A DNA stretch of 64,000 nt from Streptomyces sp. H27-H1. GTDB taxonomy: Bacteria; Actinomycetota; Actinomycetes; Streptomycetales; Streptomycetaceae. A program made the translations under genes and the position numbers. How positions within the stretch are numbered: the stretch's first letter is position 1; every line of letters starts with the position of its first letter. The notes below the pieces were generated by a model. It had not been told where the DNA came from. It was given only the letters and a program-made list of their open reading frames with translations, and ran no database searches. The stretch is taken from NCBI RefSeq assembly GCF_026627445.1, contig NZ_JAPNLJ010000033.1:33517-97516 (forward strand). Direction: 5' to 3'. Below are positions 8,469 through 17,147 of this stretch, piece after piece.

Positions 8469-9571
8469 TACCGCTCCGTTTCCAGGGGTGACGCCCGCAA
8501 GGCGTCGGCGAACGCCCGTAGCGCTCGGAAGTCAACGAGCGCGGCGTCTCCCGCCAGTTCGCGGACCAGCGCCCGGGTACTGACCAGTCCGGGGTGCTCA
8601 CCGTCCCCCGCGCCGGCCGCGAGGACCTCGGCCAGCCGGCCCGCATCCACGAAGACGGGAAGGGCGGCCGGCGCCGACCCGGGCGCCCGCGCCGGCCGCC
8701 CCGCCCGGCGGCGCTCGACGCCGCGGCGTACGGCGACCGCTGCCGTGAACACGGTCAGCAGGGCGGCGAGGAAGGCCAGACCCAGCAGCCCCCAGGGGTA
8801 GACATCAGTGCTGACGGCGAACTCGGCCGAGGCGTACCGTCCGCCGACCGAGTAGCGGCCGAACGCCGCGGCGGGAAGCCGTACGGGGATCCGGTAGGTC
8901 TGCTCCGCGTGCGGCGGCAGTTCGGCAGTCAGCGGGGTGCCCACCGGGAGGTCGGCGCTGCCGCCGGGCCCCCAGGCGACGATCAGCGGCGCCCGCCCCA
9001 GCGGCCGGTCACCAGGGTTGCGCAGGGTTACGGTCAGCGTCCGGTGGGCGGGAGCGCCGAACAGTTCGGCGAACCGCGGCCCGCCGGACAGGGCCGCCGC
9101 GACGACATCGACGCGTACGGCGGGCACGGGCGCCGTCGGCGCCGCGTCGGCCGCCCCGGCCAGGGTCAGCGGGGTCTGGGCGCGCACCCCGATCTGTCCG
9201 GCCACCGCCCGCAGCACACACGGGCACGCGGCGGGCGGCGCACCCGCGATGAGCGTCAGGCGGAAGGTGCCGTCTGCGGCCACCAAGGCGACCGCGGCGC
9301 GCAGGGTGTCGCAGTCGGCGCTGCCGTGCAGCGCCTCGCCTCCGCAGACCTCGACCTGTACGGTCACGCCGGGCTGCCAGCCCGCCCCGGAGGTTTTGAC
9401 CGGCAGGCCGGGGGCGGCCCGGGGATCGTCCACGGTGACGCTCGGCCCGGTCGCGGCGGCCGGGCCGGCGCCCGCCACCGACAGGACCGCCGCGGTCAGC
9501 AGCACGACGGCGGCCAGCGTCAGACTGACGGCGCGGCCCGGAGGTGCGGCCGGTACCTGGCGGCTGGTCAT
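8468..9571 (-). CDS. Membrane-anchored secreted protein with Ig-like domain
   Basis: A 367-residue protein. It has a signal peptide (LTLAAVVLLTAAVLSVAGAG), then a neocarzinostatin-like domain (VTVDDPRAAPGLPVKTSGAG, with Cys pairs in VEVCGGEALHGSADC and AACPC). A second beta-rich region resembles extracellular NEW3/CARDB-type domains (RTLTVTLRNPGDRPLG). A transmembrane helix at about 255-280 (WGLLGLAFLAALLTVFTAAVAV) and a cytoplasmic tail of about 85 residues follow. It overlaps the DUF916 gene by ATGA and the pseudo-ABC gene by TAATG. The cytoplasmic tail may contact the pseudo-ABC protein; this is inference from order only. Confidence 0.72.
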   Translation of the reverse strand: MTSRQVPAAPPGRAVSLTLAAVVLLTAAVLSVAGAGPAAATGPSVTVDDPRAAPGLPVKTSGAGWQPGVTVQVEVCGGEALHGSADCDTLRAAVALVAADGTFRLTLIAGAPPAACPCVLRAVAGQIGVRAQTPLTLAGAADAAPTAPVPAVRVDVVAAALSGGPRFAELFGAPAHRTLTVTLRNPGDRPLGRAPLIVAWGPGGSADLPVGTPLTAELPPHAEQTYRIPVRLPAAAFGRYSVGGRYASAEFAVSTDVYPWGLLGLAFLAALLTVFTAAVAVRRGVERRRAGRPARAPGSAPAALPVFVDAGRLAEVLAAGAGDGEHPGLVSTRALVRELAGDAALVDFRALRAFADALRASPLETER

Positions 9572-10632
9572 GAGACCGCCCCGGTGCGGCCGGACCGCTT
9601 GCGGCGGAGCCAGCCCAAGGCGACCGCGAGGACGGCGAGGAGCGCGGCCACGGCGCCGAGCGTGGGCCAGGACAGGACGACCCGGCCGCTCTGCGTCGAG
9701 GTCGCAGGCAGGCCGGGCGCGGTGACGCGTACGGAGGCGGTGAGGTAGTCGAGGCCGGGGGCGTCCGGCCAGTCCGCGCTGATCTCGGCGCTCTGCCCCG
9801 GCAGCAGCAGGGGCAGCGTACGGTCGGCGATGACGCCGTGCCGCAGACGGAACAGTCCGTCGACCCGGGGTGAGACGGTGGGGCGCAGCGCCGCGTTGCC
9901 GGTGTTGACAACCGTGTACGTGAGCGTGGCGCGAGCCCCCGCGAAAGGCGTGCCCGATGGGTGGTGGCGGACGCGGACGGACCGGACGGCGAGTCCGGGA
10001 GTCACCGGCCCCTCCACCGTGAGCTGGATCCGGACGGCGATGGCCCGCTGAATGCCGACGTCGACCCCGGAGGCCTCGCCAGCCTGCTCGACGGCGTTGT
10101 TGAGGGCGACGATCCCGCCGACGTGGCTGCCGGGGGTGGCGTCGGCGGGCACGTGCAGCGTGAAGGGGATGTCTGCGGCCCGGCCGGGCGGGATGACCAG
10201 GGCGTTCGTACCGAGGGTGAGCCAGCTCCCGAGGCCGGTCTGGGCCTCGCCTGCCTGGCGGTAGGCGAGCGCGCCGTCCCGGGGCGTGTTGTAGGCGTCC
10301 GACCCGTAGACCTGGAAGGAGAGAGGGGCGCCGGACAGATTGCTGACGCGCACCGCGTCCTTGACGACCGAGCCGGGCGCAGAGTCCATGACGAAGGCGG
10401 GCCGGCCGGTGGTTCCGGCAGGCTGCACCGACCAGGAGCCGGTGCCGGCGCCGGCACCGGCTCGCGCCGCCGCGGCGGCCGCGGGCTGGGCATCCCCCAG
10501 CACGGCGGCCGACAACGCGGCCAACAAGGCGGCCAGGCAGGCCGATGCGACGCGGACGGCCGTGCTCACGTGCGTCCCGGCGGGTGCCCTCGGGGCCCGG
10601 CCGGGCGGGGGATCACTGCGTAGGGGGGGCAT
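9568..10632 (-). CDS. DUF916 (WxL-interacting) surface protein
   Basis: A 354-residue protein from ATG 10632; GTG 10569 is an alternative start nearer the signal peptide. After the signal sequence (VASACLAALLAALSAAVLG) it has the DUF916 pattern: SWSVQPAG, then VSNLSGAPLSFQVYGSDAY, GSWLTLG, VIPPGRAADIPFTLHVPADA and PGSHVGGIVA. A second beta domain (ARATLTYTVVNTGNAAL) and a C-terminal helix with tail RRKRSGRTGAVS follow. In Firmicutes this family binds peptidoglycan and partners WxL proteins. Here it lies 83 bp downstream of a WxL-like gene, supporting the same partnership. Membrane-anchored outside the cell. Confidence 0.82.
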   Translation of the reverse strand: MPPLRSDPPPGRAPRAPAGTHVSTAVRVASACLAALLAALSAAVLGDAQPAAAAAARAGAGAGTGSWSVQPAGTTGRPAFVMDSAPGSVVKDAVRVSNLSGAPLSFQVYGSDAYNTPRDGALAYRQAGEAQTGLGSWLTLGTNALVIPPGRAADIPFTLHVPADATPGSHVGGIVALNNAVEQAGEASGVDVGIQRAIAVRIQLTVEGPVTPGLAVRSVRVRHHPSGTPFAGARATLTYTVVNTGNAALRPTVSPRVDGLFRLRHGVIADRTLPLLLPGQSAEISADWPDAPGLDYLTASVRVTAPGLPATSTQSGRVVLSWPTLGAVAALLAVLAVALGWLRRKRSGRTGAVS

Positions 10633-10715
10633 GGTTCCGCTCTTTGCCGGTGGTCCGGCGGCGAGCCCGGGAGCTCGCCGCCGGCACGCTGCTCTGGGGA
10701 GGGGGCAGGACGAGG

Positions 10716-12326
10716 TCAGGACAGGGTCAGGCGCAGCACGGCCGCGTACTCGCCGCTCTGGACGATCTCGGGGACGCGCAGGTTCAGCGCCGCGCCCGCG
10801 TCGAAGTGGCCGCCGGTGACGGAGGCCGGGTCGGCGCTCGCCGCCTGGGTGCACAGCGCGGCCGCGGTGGCCGAGCTGAGCGGACCGGCGCTGCCCGGGA
10901 CGACGGCGGAGGCCGCCGCGGAGCCCGGGTGCACCGCGCACTGCGGGGTCCAGGACAGCTGGGAGGCGGGGATGGCGGCTCCGGCGGCGTTGCGGAAGTC
11001 GGTGACCGTGCCGACCAGCGACCAGCCTTCGGTGGTGCCGCGGAAGTCCTTGACCTCCAGGGCGCGCAGGCTGCCGGTGGAGTCGTGCGCGGTGCCGTCC
11101 ACGGTCACGGGGGAGAGGACCACTTCGCCGGGCTCGGCCGACATGGTCAGCGCGCCGCCGCTGACGACCACCTTCAGCGTCTGGTCGGAGCCGCCGCCGT
11201 TGGCGCTTCCCGACCAGGGCGTCTCGGCGGCGTCCCCGCCGTCCTTCTCCGTCGCCACGATCTTCACGGCCCCCACGGCCGGGACGAGAGTGGCGGTGAA
11301 GTTGCCCCGGGCGTCGACGGGGGCGGTGAGCCCCGCCCCGCCGACCGGCCGGCCGTCCTTGTCGACGGTGGTGACGCTGACCTGGTCGCCGGGGTCGAAG
11401 CTGGCCCCGTTGACGGTGGCGCTCGTACCCGGCCCGCCGCCACCGGGCGTGACCTGGAGTGCACGGCTGCCCAGGACGCCGAGGACCAGCGAGACGGTGG
11501 CGGAACCCTGGGTGATCTTCAGGCGGTGTGGCCCGGGGGCGGCGCCCGCGCCGACCGTCACCGTACCGGCCAGCTTTCCGTCGGCGCCGACCCGCAGGTC
11601 GGGGGTGAGGTCGGCGCCCGAACAGCCGGTGCCGGCCAGGCTGCACAGCTCGACCGTGCCGATCGGAGCGGCGGCGTTCCAGCCCGTTCCGGCCAGGGTG
11701 AGGATGTCCCCGGGGCGGGCGCCCGTGGTGTCCGTCGCCGGGCGGCCCGAGATGCCCGTGACGGCCGCGGTGGTGTTGCCGGCGGCCGGGGTGACGGTCA
11801 TGGTGTGCAGGGCGGTGGCCGTGCCTTGCAGGGTGCAGCTGAGGGACAGGCCATAGCTCGGGATGTCGAGGGTGAGCTGGTCCGGCGTCAGCGTCACCGT
11901 GCCGGGCTGGGCCACGGTGAGCTTGCCGGTCAGGTCGGGTATCGGGATCTCGCCCTTGGCGGGGATCGGCGGGTTCGAGGCCGCGGCGGTGAGCGTGAGC
12001 GGCGCCTGCCCCGAAACGAGGATCTTGGCGGAAGGGACGACGCTGCCCGCGGGCAGTGCCACGGGGCCGTTGGCCGGGCCCTTGTCGGCGAGGCTGAGCT
12101 TGACGTCCACGCTCTCACCGGCCGCCGCGGTCGCCGGGGCGGTGAGGGTGGCGGTGGTGGTGAAGAGGGAGTGGGAGGAGCTGAAGACGCAGTCGTAGGT
12201 CACGGGTGCGCTGCCCGCGTGGGCGGGCGAACCGGCGAGGACCAGTGAGCCGGCCGCCGCCACCACCAGGGCGGCGAGCGTGGCACCACCCCGGGTCCGG
12301 GCGGATCTGGCGGGTTGAGGGTGCAT
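10716..12326 (-). CDS. WxL-like cell-surface protein
   Basis: A 536-residue secreted protein from ATG 12326, preceded by AGAGGAAC. Its signal peptide is GGATLAALVVAAAGSLVLAG. Several Ig-like domains follow, one of neocarzinostatin type (DILTLAGTGWNAAAPIGTVELC). The C-terminal about 140 residues have a WxL-domain plan: LEVKDFRGTTEGWSLVGTVTDF, QLSWTP, and the closing VPEIVQSGEYAAVLRLTLS. It is first in an operon with a DUF916 protein, the standard WxL companion. WxL modules are classically non-covalent wall-binding domains of low-GC Gram-positives; finding the pair in a high-GC actinomycete is notable. An IclR-type operator lies 33 bp upstream of the start. Confidence 0.78.
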   Translation of the reverse strand: MHPQPARSARTRGGATLAALVVAAAGSLVLAGSPAHAGSAPVTYDCVFSSSHSLFTTTATLTAPATAAAGESVDVKLSLADKGPANGPVALPAGSVVPSAKILVSGQAPLTLTAAASNPPIPAKGEIPIPDLTGKLTVAQPGTVTLTPDQLTLDIPSYGLSLSCTLQGTATALHTMTVTPAAGNTTAAVTGISGRPATDTTGARPGDILTLAGTGWNAAAPIGTVELCSLAGTGCSGADLTPDLRVGADGKLAGTVTVGAGAAPGPHRLKITQGSATVSLVLGVLGSRALQVTPGGGGPGTSATVNGASFDPGDQVSVTTVDKDGRPVGGAGLTAPVDARGNFTATLVPAVGAVKIVATEKDGGDAAETPWSGSANGGGSDQTLKVVVSGGALTMSAEPGEVVLSPVTVDGTAHDSTGSLRALEVKDFRGTTEGWSLVGTVTDFRNAAGAAIPASQLSWTPQCAVHPGSAAASAVVPGSAGPLSSATAAALCTQAASADPASVTGGHFDAGAALNLRVPEIVQSGEYAAVLRLTLS

Positions 12327-12358
12327 GAGCGGTGGGGTTCCTCTCGAAGGGAGCGATG

Positions 12359-12377
12359 AGTTTCCCTGTACGGAACT
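12359..12377. promoter_or_regulatory. IclR-type operator upstream of the WxL operon
   Basis: AGTTTC-N7-GGAACT, a palindromic match to the cluster-wide element, sits 33 bp before the WxL start on the minus strand and 226 bp before the CitE-like gene on the plus strand. Further GTTTC/GAAAC half-sites occur at 12,459-12,464, 12,484-12,489 and 12,504-12,509, close to the citE promoter. Confidence 0.55.
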
Positions 12378-12515
12378 TTGTTTCGCTTGTGTTCTCATAT
12401 GGAGCCCTTCGCCCGCTCGGCGTGTCAAGGGTCGGGGCGTGCGGCGGGGTAAAAGCTGCGTTTCCGAGCCGCGCGTCTCGTGCGAAACGGCGGATCCCAC
12501 AGCGAAACGAATCCA

Positions 12516-12544
12516 TTGACCCGGCCTGCCCGCGCTCCTAGGGT
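12516..12544 (+). promoter_or_regulatory. Candidate sigma-70-type promoter of the CitE-like gene
   Basis: TTGACC (12,516-12,521), a 17-bp spacer and TAGGGT (12,539-12,544) give a vegetative-type promoter about 58 bp before the ATG at 12,603. A GAAACG operator half-site ends 6 bp upstream of the -35, where a bound repressor or activator could contact polymerase. Confidence 0.5.
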
Positions 12545-12602
12545 GGGAAGCCGCCCAACTCCCCGACCGGGCCGCGTCTTCAGCGAATCGGAGAACCGCG
12601 CC

Positions 12603-13514
12603 ATGACCGCGAACCAGCTCGCCCCCGTGCCCCGCTCCTACCTCTACGTCCCCGGCGACCGCCCCGAGATGCTCGCCAAGGCCCTCGGGCGCGGCGCCGA
12701 CGCCCTGATCGTGGACCTGGAGGACGCCGTCCCTGCCTCGGGCAAGGAACGGGCGCGGGAGCTGGTGCGCGCCTGGCTCACTGGCCTCGACGACCACGCC
12801 GATGTCCCGCGCGGTACGCCGGAGATCTGGATCCGCGTCAACCCGGGGGAGCGGGGGCGTGCGGAGAGCGCCCTGCTCGCAGCGCCCGGGGTGACGGGCT
12901 TCTGCCTCGCCAAGTGCTCCGGTGCCGACATCGCCGCCCAGCACGAGACCCTGGCCGCCGCCGAGGAGCGGCACGGGCTCGCCCCGGGCACCTTCGCCCT
13001 CGCACCGCTGCTGGAGACAGCCTCGGCGGTCCTCGACGTACGGCAGATCGCGCGGGCGCCCCGGGTGCGCCACCTTCAGCTCGGCGAGGCCGACCTGTGC
13101 GCCGAACTCGGCATCACGTCACCCGATGCGACGGACCCGGCCTGCGCGGCGGCTGGTGCGGCCCTGGCCGCCATCCGCACGGACCTCCTCCTCGCCTCGG
13201 CCGCCGCCGGACTGCTGCCCCCGGTCGGGCCGGTCAGCACCGACTTCACCGACCTCGACGCCCTCGCCCGCACCACCCGGGCCCTGCGCGGGCTCGGCTA
13301 CCGCTCCAGGGCCTGTGTCCACCCGCGTCAACTGGGCACGGTGCACACCGCCTTCACCCCCGGCCCGGAGGAGGTCGCCGCGGCGCAGACCCTGCTGGAC
13401 CGCTTCGCCGAGGCAGCGCGGGACGGCTCGGGCGTCATCACCGGCCCCGACGGCCGCATGGTGGACGAGGCGGTCGTACGCGCCGCCCGCCGGGTGCTCG
13501 CCACCCGCCGCTGA
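12603..13514 (+). CDS. CitE/CLYBL-type hydroxyacyl-CoA lyase
   Basis: A 303-residue TIM-barrel protein with a GGAG ribosome site. Visible family motifs are RSYLYVPGDRPEMLAKAL, ALIVDLEDAVP, IWIRVNPG with the substrate-binding Arg, the metal-ligand Glu in LAPLLETASAV, and LQLGEADLCAELG with the second acidic ligand. The family (citrate lyase beta, malyl-CoA lyase, citramalyl-CoA lyase) cleaves hydroxyacyl-CoA esters to acetyl-CoA plus a 2-oxo acid. As a stand-alone gene without citD or citF it is not a citrate lyase subunit; citramalyl-CoA or malyl-CoA lyase is more likely. It converges with the MmgE/PrpD operon and probably performs the final cleavage, perhaps alternative to the lyase at 2.2 kb. 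Confidence 0.85.
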   Translation: MTANQLAPVPRSYLYVPGDRPEMLAKALGRGADALIVDLEDAVPASGKERARELVRAWLTGLDDHADVPRGTPEIWIRVNPGERGRAESALLAAPGVTGFCLAKCSGADIAAQHETLAAAEERHGLAPGTFALAPLLETASAVLDVRQIARAPRVRHLQLGEADLCAELGITSPDATDPACAAAGAALAAIRTDLLLASAAAGLLPPVGPVSTDFTDLDALARTTRALRGLGYRSRACVHPRQLGTVHTAFTPGPEEVAAAQTLLDRFAEAARDGSGVITGPDGRMVDEAVVRAARRVLATRR

Positions 13515-13545
13515 CCGGCCACCGGCCGCTCTGCCCGCCCCGCCG

Positions 13546-15012
13546 CTATCCGATCCGCGTGAGGCCCAGCAGCGCGCCTGCCGCGCCGCGGGGCGCCCCA
13601 CCCAGGGCGCGTACCGCCTCGACCACCCCGTCCGCGCGGGCTGCTCCGAGCACCGGCTCCGTGTTCAGCCGGAACTTGCCCGCCAACTGGGCCCGCGTCA
13701 GTGGCATGCCCGGGCCGCCCAGTGAGCTGGTGACCCGCGACTGCATCACCTGGCCGCTGTGCGTACGCACCCGCAGTACCGCACTGAAGGCCTGTGGGAA
13801 CTCCGCGTCGCACTGCGGGTCGGCCACCACCTCGACCCGCTCCGCCAGTGCGAGCCGGCGCGGATCGGTGAATGCCTCCGGGGAGAAGTCCGCGTGCCGC
13901 AGCCCCGGGCCGGCGCCGTCCACGGCCGTCTCCGACAGGAGCGCCGCCGCCACCGTGTACGGACCCGAGAACTTGGCGTGGTACGGCGTACGGGGGCGCG
14001 CCTTCTCGGCGTGCGGCTCGCCGATGGTGCGCCGGGGCGCCGCGGCCACTCCGAGTTGCGCGCTCGCCACGTCCTCGGCGCGCAGCCCGGCCCGGCGCAG
14101 GGCCAGTGCGCAGTCGATCCCGGGGTGGGTGAAGTGGTTGGAGGGGTACGGCTTGAACACGGTCCGCGCGTACTGCCAGTTCCCGGCCGCGCCCATCTCC
14201 TCCAGGCCGGCCAGCAGCGGCTGCGCTGTCCACCGCTCGTCCAGGAACGCCGTCAGGAATCCGAAGCGGCCTTCGAGCACGGTCGGCGGCCCGGTGACCC
14301 CGCCCGCCGCGAACTGGGCGGCGCACACCCCGGAGTGGGCCGCCCACCCGCAGTGCAGGCGTTTGACGCTGCCGCCGGTGCGGTTCGCCTCGATCACCCC
14401 GGCGCCCATCGAGCAGGCGATGCCGATGGCGTGCGCCAGCTCGGCCGTGGTCAGCCCATACAGCAGGCCCGCGGCCACGGCGGCGCCGACGGTGCCGCAG
14501 ATCGAGGTGGCGTGCAGGCCCTTCTCGAAGAACACCGAGTTGCGCAGCCCCGGGTCGTAGGAGGCCATCCCGAGGCGGACGCACACCTCGCCGCCCGCCG
14601 CGAGCGCGGCCAGCAGCGCGGCCCCCGTGGCCCCGGTCGCCTCGGCGGCGGCGAGCGCGGCGGGCAGGACGGCGGCCGTGGGGTGCAGGACGGACGGCAG
14701 GTGGGTGTCGTCGAAGTCCAGGGCGTGCGCGAGGGTGCCGTTGACCAGGGCGGCCCGGTCGGCCGGCATCCGCATGCCGCTGCCGACGGCGGTGGCCTCC
14801 CCGACCCCGCCGGCCGCGCGCGCCAGGGCCAGCGCCGCCGCCTGGGGCGAGGCACCCGCGTCCTCACCGGAGTGGGCGCCGAGTGCCCCCAGACTGTTGC
14901 CGAGGCAGTCCAGCGTGCGCGCGGCAGCGTCCGCCGCGATCTCCCGCGGTACTCCGTCGCGGCACGCCGACGCGAAGGCGGCCAGGCGCGCCGCGTACCC
15001 CTGACCGCTCAT
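13546..15012 (-). CDS. MmgE/PrpD-family protein
   Basis: A 488-residue protein matching the MmgE/PrpD fold. N-terminal helices include LDCLGNSLGALGAH, then VNGTLAHALDFDDTH, the LHPTAAVLPAALAAAE helix, NRTGGSVKRLHCGWAAHSGV and YARTVFKPYPSNHFTHPGID. The family includes 2-methylcitrate dehydratase, cis-aconitate decarboxylase and iminodisuccinate epimerase, all acting on small di- and tricarboxylates. Which reaction applies cannot be decided from sequence. It is the last gene of a three-gene operon and overlaps the cyclase stop by ATGA. Given the CoA-transferases and CitE lyase, handling of an unsaturated or hydroxylated dicarboxylate is inferred. Confidence 0.85.
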   Translation of the reverse strand: MSGQGYAARLAAFASACRDGVPREIAADAAARTLDCLGNSLGALGAHSGEDAGASPQAAALALARAAGGVGEATAVGSGMRMPADRAALVNGTLAHALDFDDTHLPSVLHPTAAVLPAALAAAEATGATGAALLAALAAGGEVCVRLGMASYDPGLRNSVFFEKGLHATSICGTVGAAVAAGLLYGLTTAELAHAIGIACSMGAGVIEANRTGGSVKRLHCGWAAHSGVCAAQFAAGGVTGPPTVLEGRFGFLTAFLDERWTAQPLLAGLEEMGAAGNWQYARTVFKPYPSNHFTHPGIDCALALRRAGLRAEDVASAQLGVAAAPRRTIGEPHAEKARPRTPYHAKFSGPYTVAAALLSETAVDGAGPGLRHADFSPEAFTDPRRLALAERVEVVADPQCDAEFPQAFSAVLRVRTHSGQVMQSRVTSSLGGPGMPLTRAQLAGKFRLNTEPVLGAARADGVVEAVRALGGAPRGAAGALLGLTRIG

Positions 15013-15872
15013 GCCCGGCCTTCCCTGTCGTGGTCGTGCAGGATGGCAAGCGGGCGTACAGGGGAGCCGGTGGCGCCGACGACCGGCAGCGGAGCGAGCA
15101 TCAGCAGGAAGTCCGCCCGCCTGCGCGAGGCGAGTCCGGCGGGCTCGGTGAGCCCGGTGAGCCGCATTGTTTCGACGATGTGGATGCCCGCCTCGACCAG
15201 CAGCAGCCGGTGCACGGGCAGTTCGGCGTGCCCGCGCCCCGGCGGGACATGCTCGAAGGCGATGGTCTCCCCGCCGGTCACCCGCACCCCGCGCTCCGCG
15301 ATCCAGTCCCCGGCCGCGGGACCGGGGCCCGGCGCCCCGCCCTCCTGGCCGGTGAAGACGCGCGCGTCCGCCCAGTGCCGGGACCATCCCGTCCCCAGCA
15401 GCAGCGCCTCGCCCGCCTCGATGTCCACGCCGGCCGCGTCCCGAGCTTTCTCCAGGTCGGCGACGGTGATCTCGTACCCGGCGGGCAGGACGGGGACGCC
15501 GTGCACGGCGGCGACGTCGAGGAAGACCGCCCGGCCCACGTACGGCGGGAACTCCTCGATGCCGTGCCGGGAGAAGCCCTCGTGGCTCTGCACCGAGGCC
15601 GCCGGGACGTCCCCGTGCAGCAGCCCGGCTTGTGAGACGTGGGCGAGGGCGTCGACGTGGGTGCCGACGTGGCCGCCGGTGACGATCAGCTCGTTCGCCG
15701 CGGAGCCGCCGTCGGCGCGTACGTGGTCGCCGTGGCGGCGTTCCAGGAGCATGCGGAAAGGCGGGTGGTTGGGTGACTGCGGCATGCCTCGGCGCATCGG
15801 CTGGGAGAGGTCGATCACGGGAGCGCCGGCGAGGGACAGCGGCCCGCCACGGTACCCGTGGACGCTGTTCAT
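15009..15872 (-). CDS. Cyclase-family (kynurenine formamidase-like) metal hydrolase
   Basis: A 287-residue protein of the Cyclase family. The metal-binding motif is GGHVGTHVDALAHV (HxGTHxDxxxH). It also has an N-terminal VIDLSQPMRRGMPQSPNHPP and C-terminal LPVHRLLLVEAGIHIVETM. Members hydrolyse formamides, isatin or lactone- and imide-like bonds using Mn or Zn. The start ATG 15872 has GGAG upstream; it lies 18 bp after the CoA-transferase stop and couples to the MmgE/PrpD gene by ATGA. Its substrate is unknown. With the dihydropyrimidinase-type enzyme and the amidase, it gives the cluster three hydrolases for C-N bonds. Confidence 0.83.
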   Translation of the reverse strand: MNSVHGYRGGPLSLAGAPVIDLSQPMRRGMPQSPNHPPFRMLLERRHGDHVRADGGSAANELIVTGGHVGTHVDALAHVSQAGLLHGDVPAASVQSHEGFSRHGIEEFPPYVGRAVFLDVAAVHGVPVLPAGYEITVADLEKARDAAGVDIEAGEALLLGTGWSRHWADARVFTGQEGGAPGPGPAAGDWIAERGVRVTGGETIAFEHVPPGRGHAELPVHRLLLVEAGIHIVETMRLTGLTEPAGLASRRRADFLLMLAPLPVVGATGSPVRPLAILHDHDREGRA

Positions 15873-15890
15873 GGGGTCTCCAAGAGGGGG

Positions 15891-17120
15891 TCAGATCGTA
15901 CGGTCTGCGGCGAGTTCGTCCAGCTCGCGCGGCGTCAGGCCGAGCCGTGCGGCGTAGACGGCCCGGGTGTCGCGGCCGTGCGGGCGGCCGGTCCAGCGGA
16001 TGGCGCCGGGCGTGGCGGAGAGCCGAAAGAGGACGTTCTGCATCCGGATCGGTCCCAGCACCGGATCCTCCACGGTCGTCAGCGAGTCCAGGGCCCGGTA
16101 CTGCGGGTCCTCGAAGATGTCGGCGATGCCGTGCACGGGGGAGATCGCGGCTTCGGCCTCCTCGAACGCGGCGATCACCGTGTCCCGGTCGCGGGCCGCG
16201 ATCCACTCCCCGACCTGCCCGTCGAGCAGGTCCGCGTGCGCGGCGCGCCCGGCGCCGCCGGCGAACCAGGGCTCGGCGGTCACCTCCGGGTGCCCGACGA
16301 GCTTCATGACCCGCTCGGCGACGGACTGCGCCGAGGTGCTCACGGCCACCCACGCGCCGTCCCGGGTCGGGTAGATGTTGCGGGGGGCGTTGTTCACCGA
16401 ACGGTTGCCCGTGCGTGCCGGCACGGTGCCGAGCTGGTCGTACGCGGTGGGCTGCGGGCCCAGCAGGGTCAGCAGCGGTTCGATGATCGCGAGGTCGACC
16501 ACCTGCCCCGGCCCGCCGTGCACGTCGCGGTGGTAGAGCGCGGTCTGTACGGCCGAGGCGGCGACCAGCGCGGCCACCCCGTCGGCCAGCCCGAAGGGCG
16601 GCAGCGTCGGCGGGCCGTCCGGCTCGCCCGTCAGGGCCGCGAAGCCGCTCATGGACTCGGCGAGCGTGCCGAAGCCGGGCCTGCGGGCGTAGGGCCCGTA
16701 CTGGCCGAAGCCGGTCACGCGGGCGATGACCAGCCGGGGGTTGGCACGGTGCAGGTCCTGCGGGCCGAGCCCCCAGCGCTCCAGCGTGCCCGGCCGGAAG
16801 TTCTCGATCAGTACGTCGGCCTGCGAGGCGAGCCGGAGCAGCAGATCCGCTCCGGCGGGGCGGCTCAAATCCAGGGTGACGGTGTGCTTGTTGCGGCCGA
16901 GCATCTTCCACCACAGTCCCTCGCCGTCCTTCGACGGGCCGTGGGTGCGGGCCGGGTCCGGCCGGGCCGGGTGCTCGATCTTGATGACGTCGGCGCCGTA
17001 GTCGCCGAGGACCGTCGCGGCCAGCGGCCCCGCGAACAGGGTGGCGCAGTCCAGAACGGTCACGCCACGCAGGGCAGCCGGAGCGGGCGGCGGGGCTGCG
17101 CGGGGGAGGGAAGGCTCCAT
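15891..17120 (-). CDS. Second class III acyl-CoA transferase
   Basis: A 409-residue CaiB/BaiF protein with VTVLDCATLFAGPLAATVLGD, GADVIKIEHP, VLIENFRPGTLERWGLG and the catalytic Asp180 in FGLADGVAALV. The N-terminus is extended by about 15 residues rich in Pro and Ala relative to the transferase at 3.2 kb. It heads a three-gene minus-strand operon (transferase, cyclase, MmgE/PrpD). Its start is 28 bp from a perfect TGTTTC-N7-GAAACA operator in the gap to the divergent hydrolase. Substrates are not deducible; the two transferases differ enough that they are not a recent duplication. Confidence 0.88.
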   Translation of the reverse strand: MEPSLPRAAPPPAPAALRGVTVLDCATLFAGPLAATVLGDYGADVIKIEHPARPDPARTHGPSKDGEGLWWKMLGRNKHTVTLDLSRPAGADLLLRLASQADVLIENFRPGTLERWGLGPQDLHRANPRLVIARVTGFGQYGPYARRPGFGTLAESMSGFAALTGEPDGPPTLPPFGLADGVAALVAASAVQTALYHRDVHGGPGQVVDLAIIEPLLTLLGPQPTAYDQLGTVPARTGNRSVNNAPRNIYPTRDGAWVAVSTSAQSVAERVMKLVGHPEVTAEPWFAGGAGRAAHADLLDGQVGEWIAARDRDTVIAAFEEAEAAISPVHGIADIFEDPQYRALDSLTTVEDPVLGPIRMQNVLFRLSATPGAIRWTGRPHGRDTRAVYAARLGLTPRELDELAADRTI

Positions 17121-17147
17121 CGGGGCTCACGCACCTTCACGGATCGC

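Noticed and set aside
5902..8646. A single 914-residue protein on the minus strand
   Set aside because: The frame joins the antisense-like text of the pseudo-ABC gene with the next gene. A GTGA start at 6,606 and a signal peptide show the real protein is 234 residues.
12603..13514. Citrate lyase beta subunit
   Set aside because: No alpha or gamma subunit genes are nearby; stand-alone CitE-like proteins are usually malyl- or citramalyl-CoA lyases.
13546..17130. A 1,194-residue minus-strand protein
   Set aside because: Only the last 488 residues (from 15,012) resemble a family; the rest is a shadow of the CoA-transferase and cyclase genes, which have clear motifs in other frames.
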